From Pseudooceanicola onchidii (GTDB lineage Bacteria; Pseudomonadota; Alphaproteobacteria; Rhodobacterales; Rhodobacteraceae), in NCBI RefSeq assembly GCF_004959925.1, contig NZ_SPUW01000003.1:62001-126000 (forward strand): a stretch of 64,000 bases of DNA, in the 5' to 3' direction. Positions within the stretch are counted from its first letter, which is position 1. The number at the start of each line of letters is the position of its first letter. The translations under genes were made by a program, and so were the position numbers. The notes beneath the pieces were generated by a model. The model was not told the origin of the DNA and did no database searches. It worked only from the letters and a program-made list of their open reading frames with translations. Shown here piece after piece: positions 52,925 to 60,874 of this stretch.

Positions 52925-53169
52925 TGGATGTCCTGTATTTTGCCTGGGTGCGCGAAAGGATCGGGATTCCGAAAGAAACCGTCCCCTCTGACGCGGCCAC
53001 GGTGCGGGATCTGGTCGAGGAACTGAAAGCCCGCGAAGACCGGTACGAGGCCGCCTTTGCTGATCTTTCAGCACTGCGCGTCGCATTGGACCAGGAACTG
53101 TCGGACTTCGACGCCCCGCTTGCAGGCGTGCGAGAGGTCGCCTTCTTTCCGCCGATGACCGGGGGCTGA
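52924..53169 (+). CDS. moaD: Molybdopterin synthase sulfur carrier subunit
   Basis: An 81-residue ubiquitin-like protein: MDVLYFAWVRERIGIPKE at the start and a C-terminal FFPPMTGG whose di-glycine is thiocarboxylated by MoeB. It gives sulfur to the dithiolene of molybdopterin. One base separates it from moaE. Confidence 0.95.
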   Translation: MDVLYFAWVRERIGIPKETVPSDAATVRDLVEELKAREDRYEAAFADLSALRVALDQELSDFDAPLAGVREVAFFPPMTGG

Positions 53170-53170
53170 G

Positions 53171-53608
53171 ATGAAGATCGCGGTGCAGGACGCCCCCTTC
53201 GATCTGGGCGCCGAGGCGGATGCCTTTGCCCGGGGGCATCGCGACATGGGCGCCATCGTCACCTTCACCGGCGTCGTTCGCGGCGACGGAGGGCTGGCCA
53301 CGATGGAGATCGAGCACTATCCCGGCATGACCGAAAAGGCGATCACTGCCATCGCGGAAGAGGCGCGTGATCGATGGAGCCTGGGCGACGTGCTGGTGAT
53401 TCACCGGCATGGCCGTCTGGCGCCCGGTGACCTGATCATGATGGTGGCCACGGCCGCACCGCACCGCAAGGACGCGTTTGAGGCCGCCGAATTCCTGATG
53501 GATTACCTGAAAAGCCGTGCCCCGTTCTGGAAGAAGGAACTGGGGCCGGACGGGGCCAGCTGGGTTGCGGCCAAGGACGAAGACGAGGACGCGCTGCGCC
53601 GTTGGTAG
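53171..53608 (+). CDS. moaE: Molybdopterin synthase catalytic subunit
   Basis: A 145-residue protein pairing with MoaD. Conserved blocks: GAIVTFTGVVRGDG, EIEHYPGMTEKAI, VIHRHGRLAPGD, and FLMDYLKSRAPFWKKE with the catalytic lysines. pgsA-moaD-moaE form one tight unit. Confidence 0.95.
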   Translation: MKIAVQDAPFDLGAEADAFARGHRDMGAIVTFTGVVRGDGGLATMEIEHYPGMTEKAITAIAEEARDRWSLGDVLVIHRHGRLAPGDLIMMVATAAPHRKDAFEAAEFLMDYLKSRAPFWKKELGPDGASWVAAKDEDEDALRRW

Positions 53609-53648
53609 CACCGGGCCGCTGAGAGGTCAGAGTCGCCGGTAGGCCGGG

Positions 53649-53978
53649 TTACTGCTGGGCGTGAATCCGTTCGACGTAAGCGCGCAGCTCTTCCGCCTCG
53701 TGGCGTGCCTCGCGCAGGCCTTCCATGGCCGCCGAAAGCTCGGCTTCGGTCTGGCTCAGTTGGTTGGTCAGTTCGGATTCACGCTGCTGCAGGTAGGTGA
53801 TCGCCTGATCGCGCATTTCCTCAGCGTCATGCAATTCCTTGGCCATCCGTTCCAGTTCGCCCATGTCCGCCTTGGCGACCCGGGTGAAGCGATGGATGAG
53901 CCAGTAGGCAAACCAGCCCAGGGCAAAGGCGACAAACAGGATGATCGCGGTGGCGATCACGAATTCGGTTCTGTTCAT
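53649..53978 (-). CDS. Membrane-anchored coiled-coil protein
   Basis: A 109-residue protein: one helix at residues 6-27 (FVIATAIILFVAFALGWFAYW), then a long heptad-like coil rich in Glu, Ala and Arg to the end (EELRAYVERIHAQQ). It ends with no known domain. It follows the OmpA-family gene by 6 bases in the same direction, so it may act in the same envelope process. Function unknown. Confidence 0.75.
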   Translation of the reverse strand: MNRTEFVIATAIILFVAFALGWFAYWLIHRFTRVAKADMGELERMAKELHDAEEMRDQAITYLQQRESELTNQLSQTEAELSAAMEGLREARHEAEELRAYVERIHAQQ

Positions 53979-53984
53979 CGACGC

Positions 53985-55898
53985 TTATTCCTTTTCGGCC
54001 GGTTCAGGCTCTTCTTCGTTGTCTTGGCCGGCTGCGTCACCGTTTTCAAGACCGCTTTCGCCCGTGGCCTCTTCGGTCGGGGCCGAGATCAGGCTGAATT
54101 CGATGCGGCGGTTTTCCTCGCGGCCCTCTTCGGTGCCGTTGTCGCCAATGGGCTGGGTTTCGCCATAGCCGGTGGCGACGAAGCCGCCCGTGACGACGCG
54201 ACGGGTGCGCAGCTCGGCGATCACGGTGTCGGCGCGCTGTTGCGACAGGTCGAGGTTCATTTCCTCGCGCCCCTGGCTGTCGGTGTGGCCGCCGATCTCG
54301 ATCCGCAGCGGCCCGCAGAAACGCAGCACCTCGGCCAGGTCATCCAGCACCGACCGGCTGTCGCCCGTCACGGTGGCCGAGCCCGGTTCAAAGTTGATCT
54401 TTCGGGTCGACTGAATCGCGTTCATGTCGGCGATGCATTTCTCGGGCGGGGGACGGGCCGCGTCGGGATCAAGTTTTTCGTTGTAGGCCACGTCGATGCG
54501 GAATTCCTGACCCTCGCCCAGCTGCTCGGACAGGATCCGCGCGATGTCGGCGCTGGCGTCCTTGTTGCCGGTGGTGCCGTTGATCTTGACGCTGTCCTCG
54601 GTCACGACCACCGCGCCGTGCGCCAGTTCCGACAGGGCCTGCAACCCGGCCAGAACACGCAGCGACCAGCCTTCGGGCAGGGTGTCGTCGAGGCGGGCGG
54701 CGAAATAGACGTTTTCGCTGCCGAAGCGCGACTTGGCATAGCTGTCGGCGGTCTTGCGCGACAGGTCGGTGCGGATGCGGCCGCGCAGCTGCACCTGGCC
54801 TTCGGGCGACAGGGTGGCGCTGAATTCGGCCGGGCCGCGGGGCGCGCCGGCCTCGGGTTCGGGCAGGACCGCGTGCAGGGCGAAGACATCGGGCAGGGCG
54901 TTCTCAAGTTCCCCGATCACGCGGTCAAAGGTGGCGCGGTCGGTGCTTTCGGCGGCGATCAGGCTGATGTCCGCGTCCGAGAAGGTGACAGTGCCCTTGC
55001 CGATCCGGCCAAGCGCAAGGATGGCCGAACTTGTCGCCGCGTCCCATTCGGGCGAGGGCACGCCAAGACCCAGGGTGCAGCGCGCTTCGCCGTTCAACCC
55101 GGTGCCTTCGGCAGCGGTGATGATGCGGTCGCGGGCGGCTTCTGTGTCGGCGGAACAGGCATCGAACCGGCCGCCAGTGTCGTCGATGATATAGCGCAGG
55201 GTGAAGGGCGTGATCACCGGGCGCGGGGCCGACAGGGCGAGGGTCAGGTCGATGCTGCCCCCGGCGCGGCGGTTCAGACGGGTCTCAAGCTCTCTTTGCC
55301 GCTCGAGGCTGGCGGTCATCGCGGTGATCGTGACTTCCTTGGCGGCAAGCGAGATCTTCGAGCGCGGCAGGTCCTTCAGTGCGGCGGCGGCGAAATCCAG
55401 GGTCAGCTGCCAGCCGTCGGGGGCCGGATAGCTTGCCACCTCCAACAGGTCGGTGACCTTGTCGACATTGGGCAGCGCGTCCAGCTTTTCGATCAGCGCC
55501 TCGCGGTCGGTTTCGGCCGGGATCAGGCCGATCAGCGACAGTTGGCCTTCGTTGCGCAGCAGTTCGATGGAAAAGCGCGGGGCGGCAAGGCCTTCGCTGT
55601 CGGCGACCTTCATCTTGTCGATCACCCGGGTGGCATCGACGATCTGGCCCGCCACGGTGATGGCGCGGAACCGTTCGGCTTCGGTCGGGGCGGTGCCGGT
55701 CAGTTCGACCTGCAACCCGTCCGAGGTCACATCGGCCCAGCTGATGCCCTCCATATCCAGTTCCATCTTCACGCCGTCGGCCGAACTTCGTTCGATCGCG
55801 GCTGCGGCAAAGGTGGCAACGACTAAGGAGATCAGGGCGGCACCAAGGAAGGTTCCCACCAGGATCGTGACAGAGGACAGACGCATCACTTCACGCAT
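53985..55898 (-). CDS. OmpA-family envelope protein with large N-terminal region
   Basis: A 637-residue protein anchored by one N-terminal helix (about 8-35). Residues about 40-200 contain BON-like repeats (LQVELTGTAPTEAERFRAI; LSLIGLIPAETDREALI). A C-terminal OmpA domain (about 490-610) shows GHTDSQGREEMNLDLSQQRADTV and ENRRIEFSL, the peptidoglycan-binding signature. An acidic tail follows. It probably links the inner membrane to the cell wall. ATG 55898 or the Met four codons on are possible starts. Confidence 0.85.
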   Translation of the reverse strand: MREVMRLSSVTILVGTFLGAALISLVVATFAAAAIERSSADGVKMELDMEGISWADVTSDGLQVELTGTAPTEAERFRAITVAGQIVDATRVIDKMKVADSEGLAAPRFSIELLRNEGQLSLIGLIPAETDREALIEKLDALPNVDKVTDLLEVASYPAPDGWQLTLDFAAAALKDLPRSKISLAAKEVTITAMTASLERQRELETRLNRRAGGSIDLTLALSAPRPVITPFTLRYIIDDTGGRFDACSADTEAARDRIITAAEGTGLNGEARCTLGLGVPSPEWDAATSSAILALGRIGKGTVTFSDADISLIAAESTDRATFDRVIGELENALPDVFALHAVLPEPEAGAPRGPAEFSATLSPEGQVQLRGRIRTDLSRKTADSYAKSRFGSENVYFAARLDDTLPEGWSLRVLAGLQALSELAHGAVVVTEDSVKINGTTGNKDASADIARILSEQLGEGQEFRIDVAYNEKLDPDAARPPPEKCIADMNAIQSTRKINFEPGSATVTGDSRSVLDDLAEVLRFCGPLRIEIGGHTDSQGREEMNLDLSQQRADTVIAELRTRRVVTGGFVATGYGETQPIGDNGTEEGREENRRIEFSLISAPTEEATGESGLENGDAAGQDNEEEPEPAEKE

Positions 55899-55945
55899 TC
55901 TGTTGGCATTGCGAAGGGTTTAGTTTGGATTCCCCTTCGGCGCAA

Positions 55946-56923
55946 TCACACCAGGAAGGCAGCGGCGAAAAACGGCAAGGGCAGCAGGCCCGCGTCCCGA
56001 TTTGACCGGAATAGCATGAGCAGCCGGTCATTGTTGTCCATTTCAAGACGCCGAAGCTGCCAGGCCATGTGCCAGCCAAAGGCCCAGGGCCCGGCCAGCG
56101 CCAGGACCAGCGCCAGGGGATTGGCCCCGGGCAGCAGCGATCCGATCACCGCGACCCCCATCAGCGACACGGCCAGAATCAGGAAGCGTTTCAACCAGCG
56201 GGGCGTCTGTTCGGCAAAGAGGCGCGCGGTGGACTTCACGCCGATCAGCGCGTCGTCTTCCTTGTCCTGATGCGCATAGATCGTGTCGTAGAACAGCGTC
56301 CAGGCGATGCCCGCAACATACAGGACAACCGGCTGCCACGACAGCGCGCCGGTGTGGGCGGTCCAGGCAAGCAGGGCGCCCCAGTTGAAGGCAAGGCCCA
56401 GGAAGATCTGCGGCCACCAGGTGAACCGCTTGGCAAAGGGATAGATGGCGACAGGGGCCAGTGACAGCACGCCAAGCGCGATGGCCATGGGCGGGAAGGT
56501 CAGCAGGATGACGAAGGCCACCACCGCCTGCACGACCATCCAGGCCAGTGCCTGTTTCGTCGTCACCTGCCCCGAGGGGATGGGCCGCGACCGGGTGCGT
56601 TCGACCGATCCGTCGATGTGACGGTCGGTGATGTCGTTCCAGGTGCAGCCCGCGCCGCGCATCAGCCAGGCGCCCAGCCCGCAGCCCAGGGCGATCCACA
56701 GGTCCGACCATCCCGCGCGCCCGTCCGACAGCATGGCCAGCGCCAGACCCCACCAGCAGGGCAGCAGCAGAAGCCAGGTGCCGATCGGCCGGTCCGCCCG
56801 GCTGAGCCGCAGGTAGGGGCGGGTCCAGGGCGGGGCCAGGCGGTCCACCCAGTTGCCACGCACCGCGTCCGAGACCTGTCCGTCTGTCGGGGTTCCCTCT
56901 GGCGTCGTCGTGCCCTCGGTCAT
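55946..56923 (-). CDS. ubiA: 4-hydroxybenzoate polyprenyltransferase
   Basis: A 325-residue membrane enzyme of ubiquinone synthesis. The first Asp-rich motif is NDITDRHIDGSVERTRSRPI, the second YAHQDKEDDALIGVKST. About eight helices follow a hydrophilic N-terminal tail of 40 residues rich in Thr and Pro. It starts only 11 bp from the divergent rsmE. Confidence 0.95.
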   Translation of the reverse strand: MTEGTTTPEGTPTDGQVSDAVRGNWVDRLAPPWTRPYLRLSRADRPIGTWLLLLPCWWGLALAMLSDGRAGWSDLWIALGCGLGAWLMRGAGCTWNDITDRHIDGSVERTRSRPIPSGQVTTKQALAWMVVQAVVAFVILLTFPPMAIALGVLSLAPVAIYPFAKRFTWWPQIFLGLAFNWGALLAWTAHTGALSWQPVVLYVAGIAWTLFYDTIYAHQDKEDDALIGVKSTARLFAEQTPRWLKRFLILAVSLMGVAVIGSLLPGANPLALVLALAGPWAFGWHMAWQLRRLEMDNNDRLLMLFRSNRDAGLLPLPFFAAAFLV

Positions 56924-56934
56924 ATGTAGGCCTC
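56924..56934. promoter_or_regulatory. 11-bp ubiA/rsmE divergent spacer with shared AGGCCT
   Basis: The hexamer AGGCCT (56928-56933) supplies AGG upstream of rsmE (4 bases before ATG 56935) and GAGG upstream of ubiA (7 bases before ATG 56923 on the other strand). No room exists for promoters, so each must lie within the other's coding sequence. Confidence 0.6.
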
Positions 56935-57657
56935 ATGGATCGTGCAAAAGTCAGGCTCTATGTAGATCACCCATTGGGGGCGGGGCAAACCGTTCCTCTC
57001 GATCGTGATCAGGCCAATTACCTGTTCAACGTGATGCGGATGACCCCCGGCGACGCGGTGGCGCTGTTCAACGGGCGCGACGGCGAATGGCGGGCCGAGG
57101 TCGTGACCGGCAACAAGCGCAACGGCGTACTGGCCTGCGTCGGGCAAAGCGCCCCGCAGTCGGACCCGCCGGACCTCTGGCTGATCTTCGCGCCGATCAA
57201 GAAGGCCCGCACCGATTTCATCGTCGAAAAGGCGGCCGAGATGGGGGCGCGGCGGATCGTCCCGGTGATGACCGATTACACCAATTCCGAACGTGTCCGG
57301 GTCGACCGGCTGCAGGCGCATTGCGTCGAGGCGGCCGAACAATGCGGCGGCACCTATGTGCCCGAGGTGGCCGAACCCCTGCGGCTGGACCGGGTTCTGG
57401 CCGACTGGCCAGAGGGGCGGCAGCTGATGTTCTGTGACGAGTCGCTGGTGGGCGGATCGGCAGGCCTTCCGGATATCCGAGGCCCATGGGGCATCCTGAT
57501 CGGGCCCGAGGGCGGCTTTTCCGAGGCCGAACGCGCACGGCTGCGCGGGCTCGACTATGCCCACCCGGTGGCGCTCGGGCCACGGATCCTGCGTGCCGAC
57601 ACGGCGGCGGTCGCGGCGATGACGCTGTGGCAGGACGCCCTGGGCGACTGGTCATGA
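56935..57657 (+). CDS. rsmE: 16S rRNA m3U1498 methyltransferase
   Basis: A 240-residue SPOUT methyltransferase. N-terminal PUA-like start VRLYVDHPLGAG, ADRxxxxFIVEKAAEMGARRI-type block (FIVEKAAEMGARRIVPV), EQCGGTYVPEV, and the knot loop LIGPEGGFSEAE with LGPRILRADTAAV. It modifies the decoding site. It overlaps the next gene by ATGA. Confidence 0.95.
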   Translation: MDRAKVRLYVDHPLGAGQTVPLDRDQANYLFNVMRMTPGDAVALFNGRDGEWRAEVVTGNKRNGVLACVGQSAPQSDPPDLWLIFAPIKKARTDFIVEKAAEMGARRIVPVMTDYTNSERVRVDRLQAHCVEAAEQCGGTYVPEVAEPLRLDRVLADWPEGRQLMFCDESLVGGSAGLPDIRGPWGILIGPEGGFSEAERARLRGLDYAHPVALGPRILRADTAAVAAMTLWQDALGDWS

Positions 57658-58178
57658 CCGATCTGATCCGGCCCGAATTGCGCGCCTGGATCGCGCGCTG
57701 GCACGAGGCGCTGATCGGGCTGGGCGTGATGGCCTTGGGCCTTTACTGGGCGTTGACCTCATGGGGTCTTCTGGCGTGGCTGGGCTGGGGGCTTGCTGCC
57801 CTGGGTCCGGTCATGGCCTTTGCCGGGGTCCAGCGCGGGCGGTTTCGCACCGGGTCGGGCGGGCCGGGGGTCGTGACCGTCGACGAGGGGCAGGTGGCCT
57901 ATTTCGGGCCTCTGACCGGCGGCGCCGTGGCGCTGAGCGAACTGACCCGCCTGAGCCTTGACGGAGAGAGCGCGCCGCCCTGCTGGGTTCTGGACCAGCC
58001 CGGGCAACCCGCGCTTCAGGTGCCGCTGAACGCCGAAGGGGCGGATGCGCTTTTCGATGTCTTCGCCGCCCTGCCGGGGATCAAGACCGACCGGATGCTG
58101 GAAGAAATGCGCCGCAGCGACATGCCGCGCCGCGTCGTCATCTGGGAGAAATCCCGGGATCGTATGCGCCTGCATTGA
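57654..58178 (+). CDS. Membrane protein of unknown function
   Basis: A 174-residue protein. Two hydrophobic segments (about 18-35 and 38-58) are followed by GGPGVVTVDEGQVAYFGPLTGG and LSELTRLSLDGE, a small beta-rich cytoplasmic part resembling a PH-like fold, and a basic C-terminus. ATG overlaps the rsmE stop. I do not recognise a family with confidence. Confidence 0.7.
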   Translation: MTDLIRPELRAWIARWHEALIGLGVMALGLYWALTSWGLLAWLGWGLAALGPVMAFAGVQRGRFRTGSGGPGVVTVDEGQVAYFGPLTGGAVALSELTRLSLDGESAPPCWVLDQPGQPALQVPLNAEGADALFDVFAALPGIKTDRMLEEMRRSDMPRRVVIWEKSRDRMRLH

Positions 58179-58236
58179 CACCCCCCTCAATTCCGACCAT
58201 CCAAGTCGGACAAGCCACTTCGCGGAGACCGCAGAC

Positions 58237-59607
58237 ATGTCCATTCCCCAGTCCGGAGGCGGCCCGATCGAGCGGCCCGAGCAGCTGACCGAATACCTGG
58301 AAAGCGGCTGCAAGCCCAAGCAGGACTGGCGCATCGGGACCGAGCACGAGAAGTTCGGCTATTGCAAGGACAGCCTGAAGCCCATTCCCTATGACGGCGA
58401 ACGGTCGGTTCTGGCGGTTCTGGAAGGGCTGCGCGACGGCCATGGCTGGGATCCGCTGGAAGAGGCCGGCAAGCTGATCGGCCTGACCAAGGACGGCGCG
58501 AACGTCTCGCTTGAACCCGGCGGGCAGCTTGAGCTGTCGGGCGCCCCGCTTGAGACGATCCACCAGACCTGCGACGAGGTGAACCAGCACCTGGCCGACG
58601 TGAAGGACATCGCCGACAAGGTCGGTGTCGGCTTCATCGGTCTGGGTGCCGCGCCCGACTGGACGCACGAGGACATGCCGCTGATGCCCAAGGGGCGGTA
58701 CAAGCTGATGGACGCCTACATGGGCAGCGTCGGAACCATGGGCCGGGTGATGATGCGCCGGACCTGCACCGTGCAGGTGAACCTCGATTTCGCGTCCGAG
58801 GCCGACATGGTCCAGAAGATGCGCGTGGCCGTGGCGTTGCAGCCGGTGGCCAATGCCCTGTTCGCCAATTCGCCCTTCTTCGAGGGCAAGCCGAACGGCG
58901 TCAAAAGCTTCCGCAACTATGTCTGGCGGCACCTGGATGATGCGCGCACGGGCATGGTGCCCTTCGTCTTCGACGATGGCTTCGGGTTCGAGAACTGGGT
59001 CGACTATGCGCTCGATGTGCCGATGTACTTCGTCTATCGCGACGGCAAGTACATCGACGCGCTTGGTCAAAGTTTCCGGGACTTTCTGAAAGGCCAGTTG
59101 CCCGCCCTGCCGGGCGAGGTGCCGACCCTGTCTGACTGGGCCGACCACCTGACAACGCTGTTCCCCGAGGCGCGGATGAAGAAGTTCATCGAAATGCGCG
59201 GTGCGGATGGCGGGCCGTGGCGGCGGCTGTGTGCGCTGCCTGCGTTCTGGGTCGGGCTGACCTATGACCAGACCGCACTGGATGCCGCGTGGGATCTGGT
59301 GAAGGACTGGACCGATGAGCAGCGCGCCGCGCTGCATGTCGAGGCCGGCGTGCACGGGCTGCAGGCCAAGGTCGACGGGATCGACATGCACGACATCGCG
59401 CGCGAGGTCGTGGCGATCGCTGATGCCGGTCTGAAGGCGCGGGCGCGGCCCGGGGCCGGCGGGCTGATCCCGGACGAGACGCATTTCCTGAACGCGCTGA
59501 AGGAAAGCATCGACTCGGGGATGGTTCCGGCGGACGAGCTGCTTGCGAAATACAACGGCGAATGGGCCGGCGACCTGTCGCGCATCTATCCGGAATATTC
59601 TTACTGA
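58237..59607 (+). CDS. gshA: Glutamate-cysteine ligase, plant/alphaproteobacterial type
   Basis: A 456-residue enzyme joining glutamate and cysteine, the first step of glutathione synthesis. Blocks: WRIGTEHEKFGY (ATP/glutamate), ANVSLEPGGQLELSGA, MGRVMMRRTCTVQVNLDF, and FRDFLKGQLP. This form differs from the enterobacterial one and is typical of alphaproteobacteria and plants. ATG 58237 follows CGGAGA. It is convergent with the GbsR-type gene, with 16 bp between them. Confidence 0.95.
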   Translation: MSIPQSGGGPIERPEQLTEYLESGCKPKQDWRIGTEHEKFGYCKDSLKPIPYDGERSVLAVLEGLRDGHGWDPLEEAGKLIGLTKDGANVSLEPGGQLELSGAPLETIHQTCDEVNQHLADVKDIADKVGVGFIGLGAAPDWTHEDMPLMPKGRYKLMDAYMGSVGTMGRVMMRRTCTVQVNLDFASEADMVQKMRVAVALQPVANALFANSPFFEGKPNGVKSFRNYVWRHLDDARTGMVPFVFDDGFGFENWVDYALDVPMYFVYRDGKYIDALGQSFRDFLKGQLPALPGEVPTLSDWADHLTTLFPEARMKKFIEMRGADGGPWRRLCALPAFWVGLTYDQTALDAAWDLVKDWTDEQRAALHVEAGVHGLQAKVDGIDMHDIAREVVAIADAGLKARARPGAGGLIPDETHFLNALKESIDSGMVPADELLAKYNGEWAGDLSRIYPEYSY

Positions 59608-59623
59608 CCAGAAGGTTGGCCGG

Positions 59624-60190
59624 TCACTCTTCAGGATCGGCCTTCTTTTTCTTTTTCTTCTTCTTGGGCGCGGGGGCCATAAGGTCCCCGATGGTTGCCC
59701 CGGTCTTCAGAAGCGCCAGTTGCGTGCCGCGGGGCAGGGCAGCGATGCTTTGATACCAGCCGTCCAGTTGCTGCATCGCCTCGATGGTTTCGGCCAGCCG
59801 GGTCTTCACCTCCGGCGGCGTGTCGTCGGTTTCCGCCGTTGCCTGAAGCTCGCGCAGCGCGGCGAGGGTGGGGGTGAATTCGCGGTCCCGGCGGGCGGCG
59901 ATGACGGCCTCGACCAGATCGAAGATATCGCCGATCGAGGTGTAGTATTCCCGCCGATCCCCCAGCTTGCGCGAGGTGCGGATCAGCTGCCAGGCCGCCA
60001 GTTCCTTCAGCCCGGTCGAGATGTTCGACCGCGCGAGGCTGAGCGAGGTGGCGATTTCCTCGGCCGTAAGAGGTTCGGGGGAAAGGTGCAGCAGCGCGTG
60101 GATCTGCGCGACAGAGCGGTTAAGCCCCCACTTCGACCCCATGTCCCCCCAGTGAAGGACAAAATTCTGCATGGATGGAGTGAGTTGCAT
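59624..60190 (-). CDS. GbsR/MarR-family transcriptional regulator with poly-lysine tail
   Basis: A 188-residue regulator. MGSKWGLNRSVAQIHALL and LTAEEIATSLSLARSNISTGLKEL are the GbsR-type winged helix. The C-terminus carries eight consecutive lysines (176-183). GbsR-like proteins control osmoprotectant genes; here the target is unknown. Overlapping inverted repeats lie in its leader at 60202-60243. Confidence 0.85.
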   Translation of the reverse strand: MQLTPSMQNFVLHWGDMGSKWGLNRSVAQIHALLHLSPEPLTAEEIATSLSLARSNISTGLKELAAWQLIRTSRKLGDRREYYTSIGDIFDLVEAVIAARRDREFTPTLAALRELQATAETDDTPPEVKTRLAETIEAMQQLDGWYQSIAALPRGTQLALLKTGATIGDLMAPAPKKKKKKKKADPEE

Positions 60191-60201
60191 TGCGTCCCCT
60201 C

Positions 60202-60243
60202 CTTTCTGACAATTCAGAAAGTAACATACCTTACCGAATTGTC
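60202..60243. promoter_or_regulatory. Overlapping inverted repeats upstream of the GbsR-type gene
   Basis: CTTTCTGA-CAAT-TCAGAAAG (60202-60221) is a perfect 8-bp inverted repeat. GACAATTC (60208-60215) also pairs with GAATTGTC (60236-60243). They sit 12-53 bp upstream of the start on the minus strand, suited to autoregulation. The same stretch is the 75-bp gap after plsY. Confidence 0.5.
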
Positions 60244-60265
60244 CTAGCGGCGGACGGGCCGGGTG

Positions 60266-60874
60266 TCACTTTTTCCCGATCTTGGGCTCGGTTCCGGCGA
60301 CCAGACGGTCGATGTTCGGCCGGTGGCGGATGAAGATCAGCGTCGCCAGCGCGACACACATGGCGATGGCCTGCGGCACGCCCAGAAGCCCGGCCCAGAC
60401 CGGCGCCAGAAGGGCGGCTGTCAGCGCCGACAGCGACGAGATGCGCAGGATCACCGCCGTCGCAAGCCAGGTGGCGCAGGCGGCAAGGCCAAGCGGGAAG
60501 AAATAGGCCAGCAGCAGGCCAAGGAAGGTCGCGACCCCCTTGCCGCCCTTGAATTTCAGCCAGATCGGAAAACAGTGACCCAGGAAGGCCGCAACGCCCG
60601 CCAGTTGCACCGCGTCTTCGGCGGCAAGGCTGCGCGCGATCAGCACCGCCGCCGCCCCCTTGCCGCTGTCGAGGATCAGGGTCAGCGCAGCAGCCGTCTT
60701 GTTGCCCGTCCGCAGCACGTTGGTGGCCCCGATGTTGCCCGACCCGACCTGGCGCAGGTCGCCCAGGCCGAAGATCCGGGCGATCACGATGCCGAAGGGG
60801 ATCGACCCAAGGATATAGCCGGTGATGGCCCAGGCCAGCAGGGCAAGCGACGGGGTGACGATTTCGGGGATCAT
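60266..60874 (-). CDS. plsY: Acyl-phosphate glycerol-3-phosphate acyltransferase
   Basis: A 202-residue, seven-helix membrane enzyme making lysophosphatidic acid from acyl phosphate. Motifs: GSIPFGIVIAR, VGSGNIGATNVLRTGN (motif 1), DSGKGAAAVLIA, and FKGGKGVATFLG (motif 2). ATG 60874 overlaps the stop of the pyrC-like gene by ATGA. It is last in the leftward pyrB operon. Confidence 0.95.
   Translation of the reverse strand: MIPEIVTPSLALLAWAITGYILGSIPFGIVIARIFGLGDLRQVGSGNIGATNVLRTGNKTAAALTLILDSGKGAAAVLIARSLAAEDAVQLAGVAAFLGHCFPIWLKFKGGKGVATFLGLLLAYFFPLGLAACATWLATAVILRISSLSALTAALLAPVWAGLLGVPQAIAMCVALATLIFIRHRPNIDRLVAGTEPKIGKK

Noticed and set aside
53661-55826. A 721-codon open frame on the plus strand
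   Set aside because: It is antisense to the OmpA-family gene, whose motifs are clear; the plus-strand translation has no recognisable domain. High GC content keeps such frames open.
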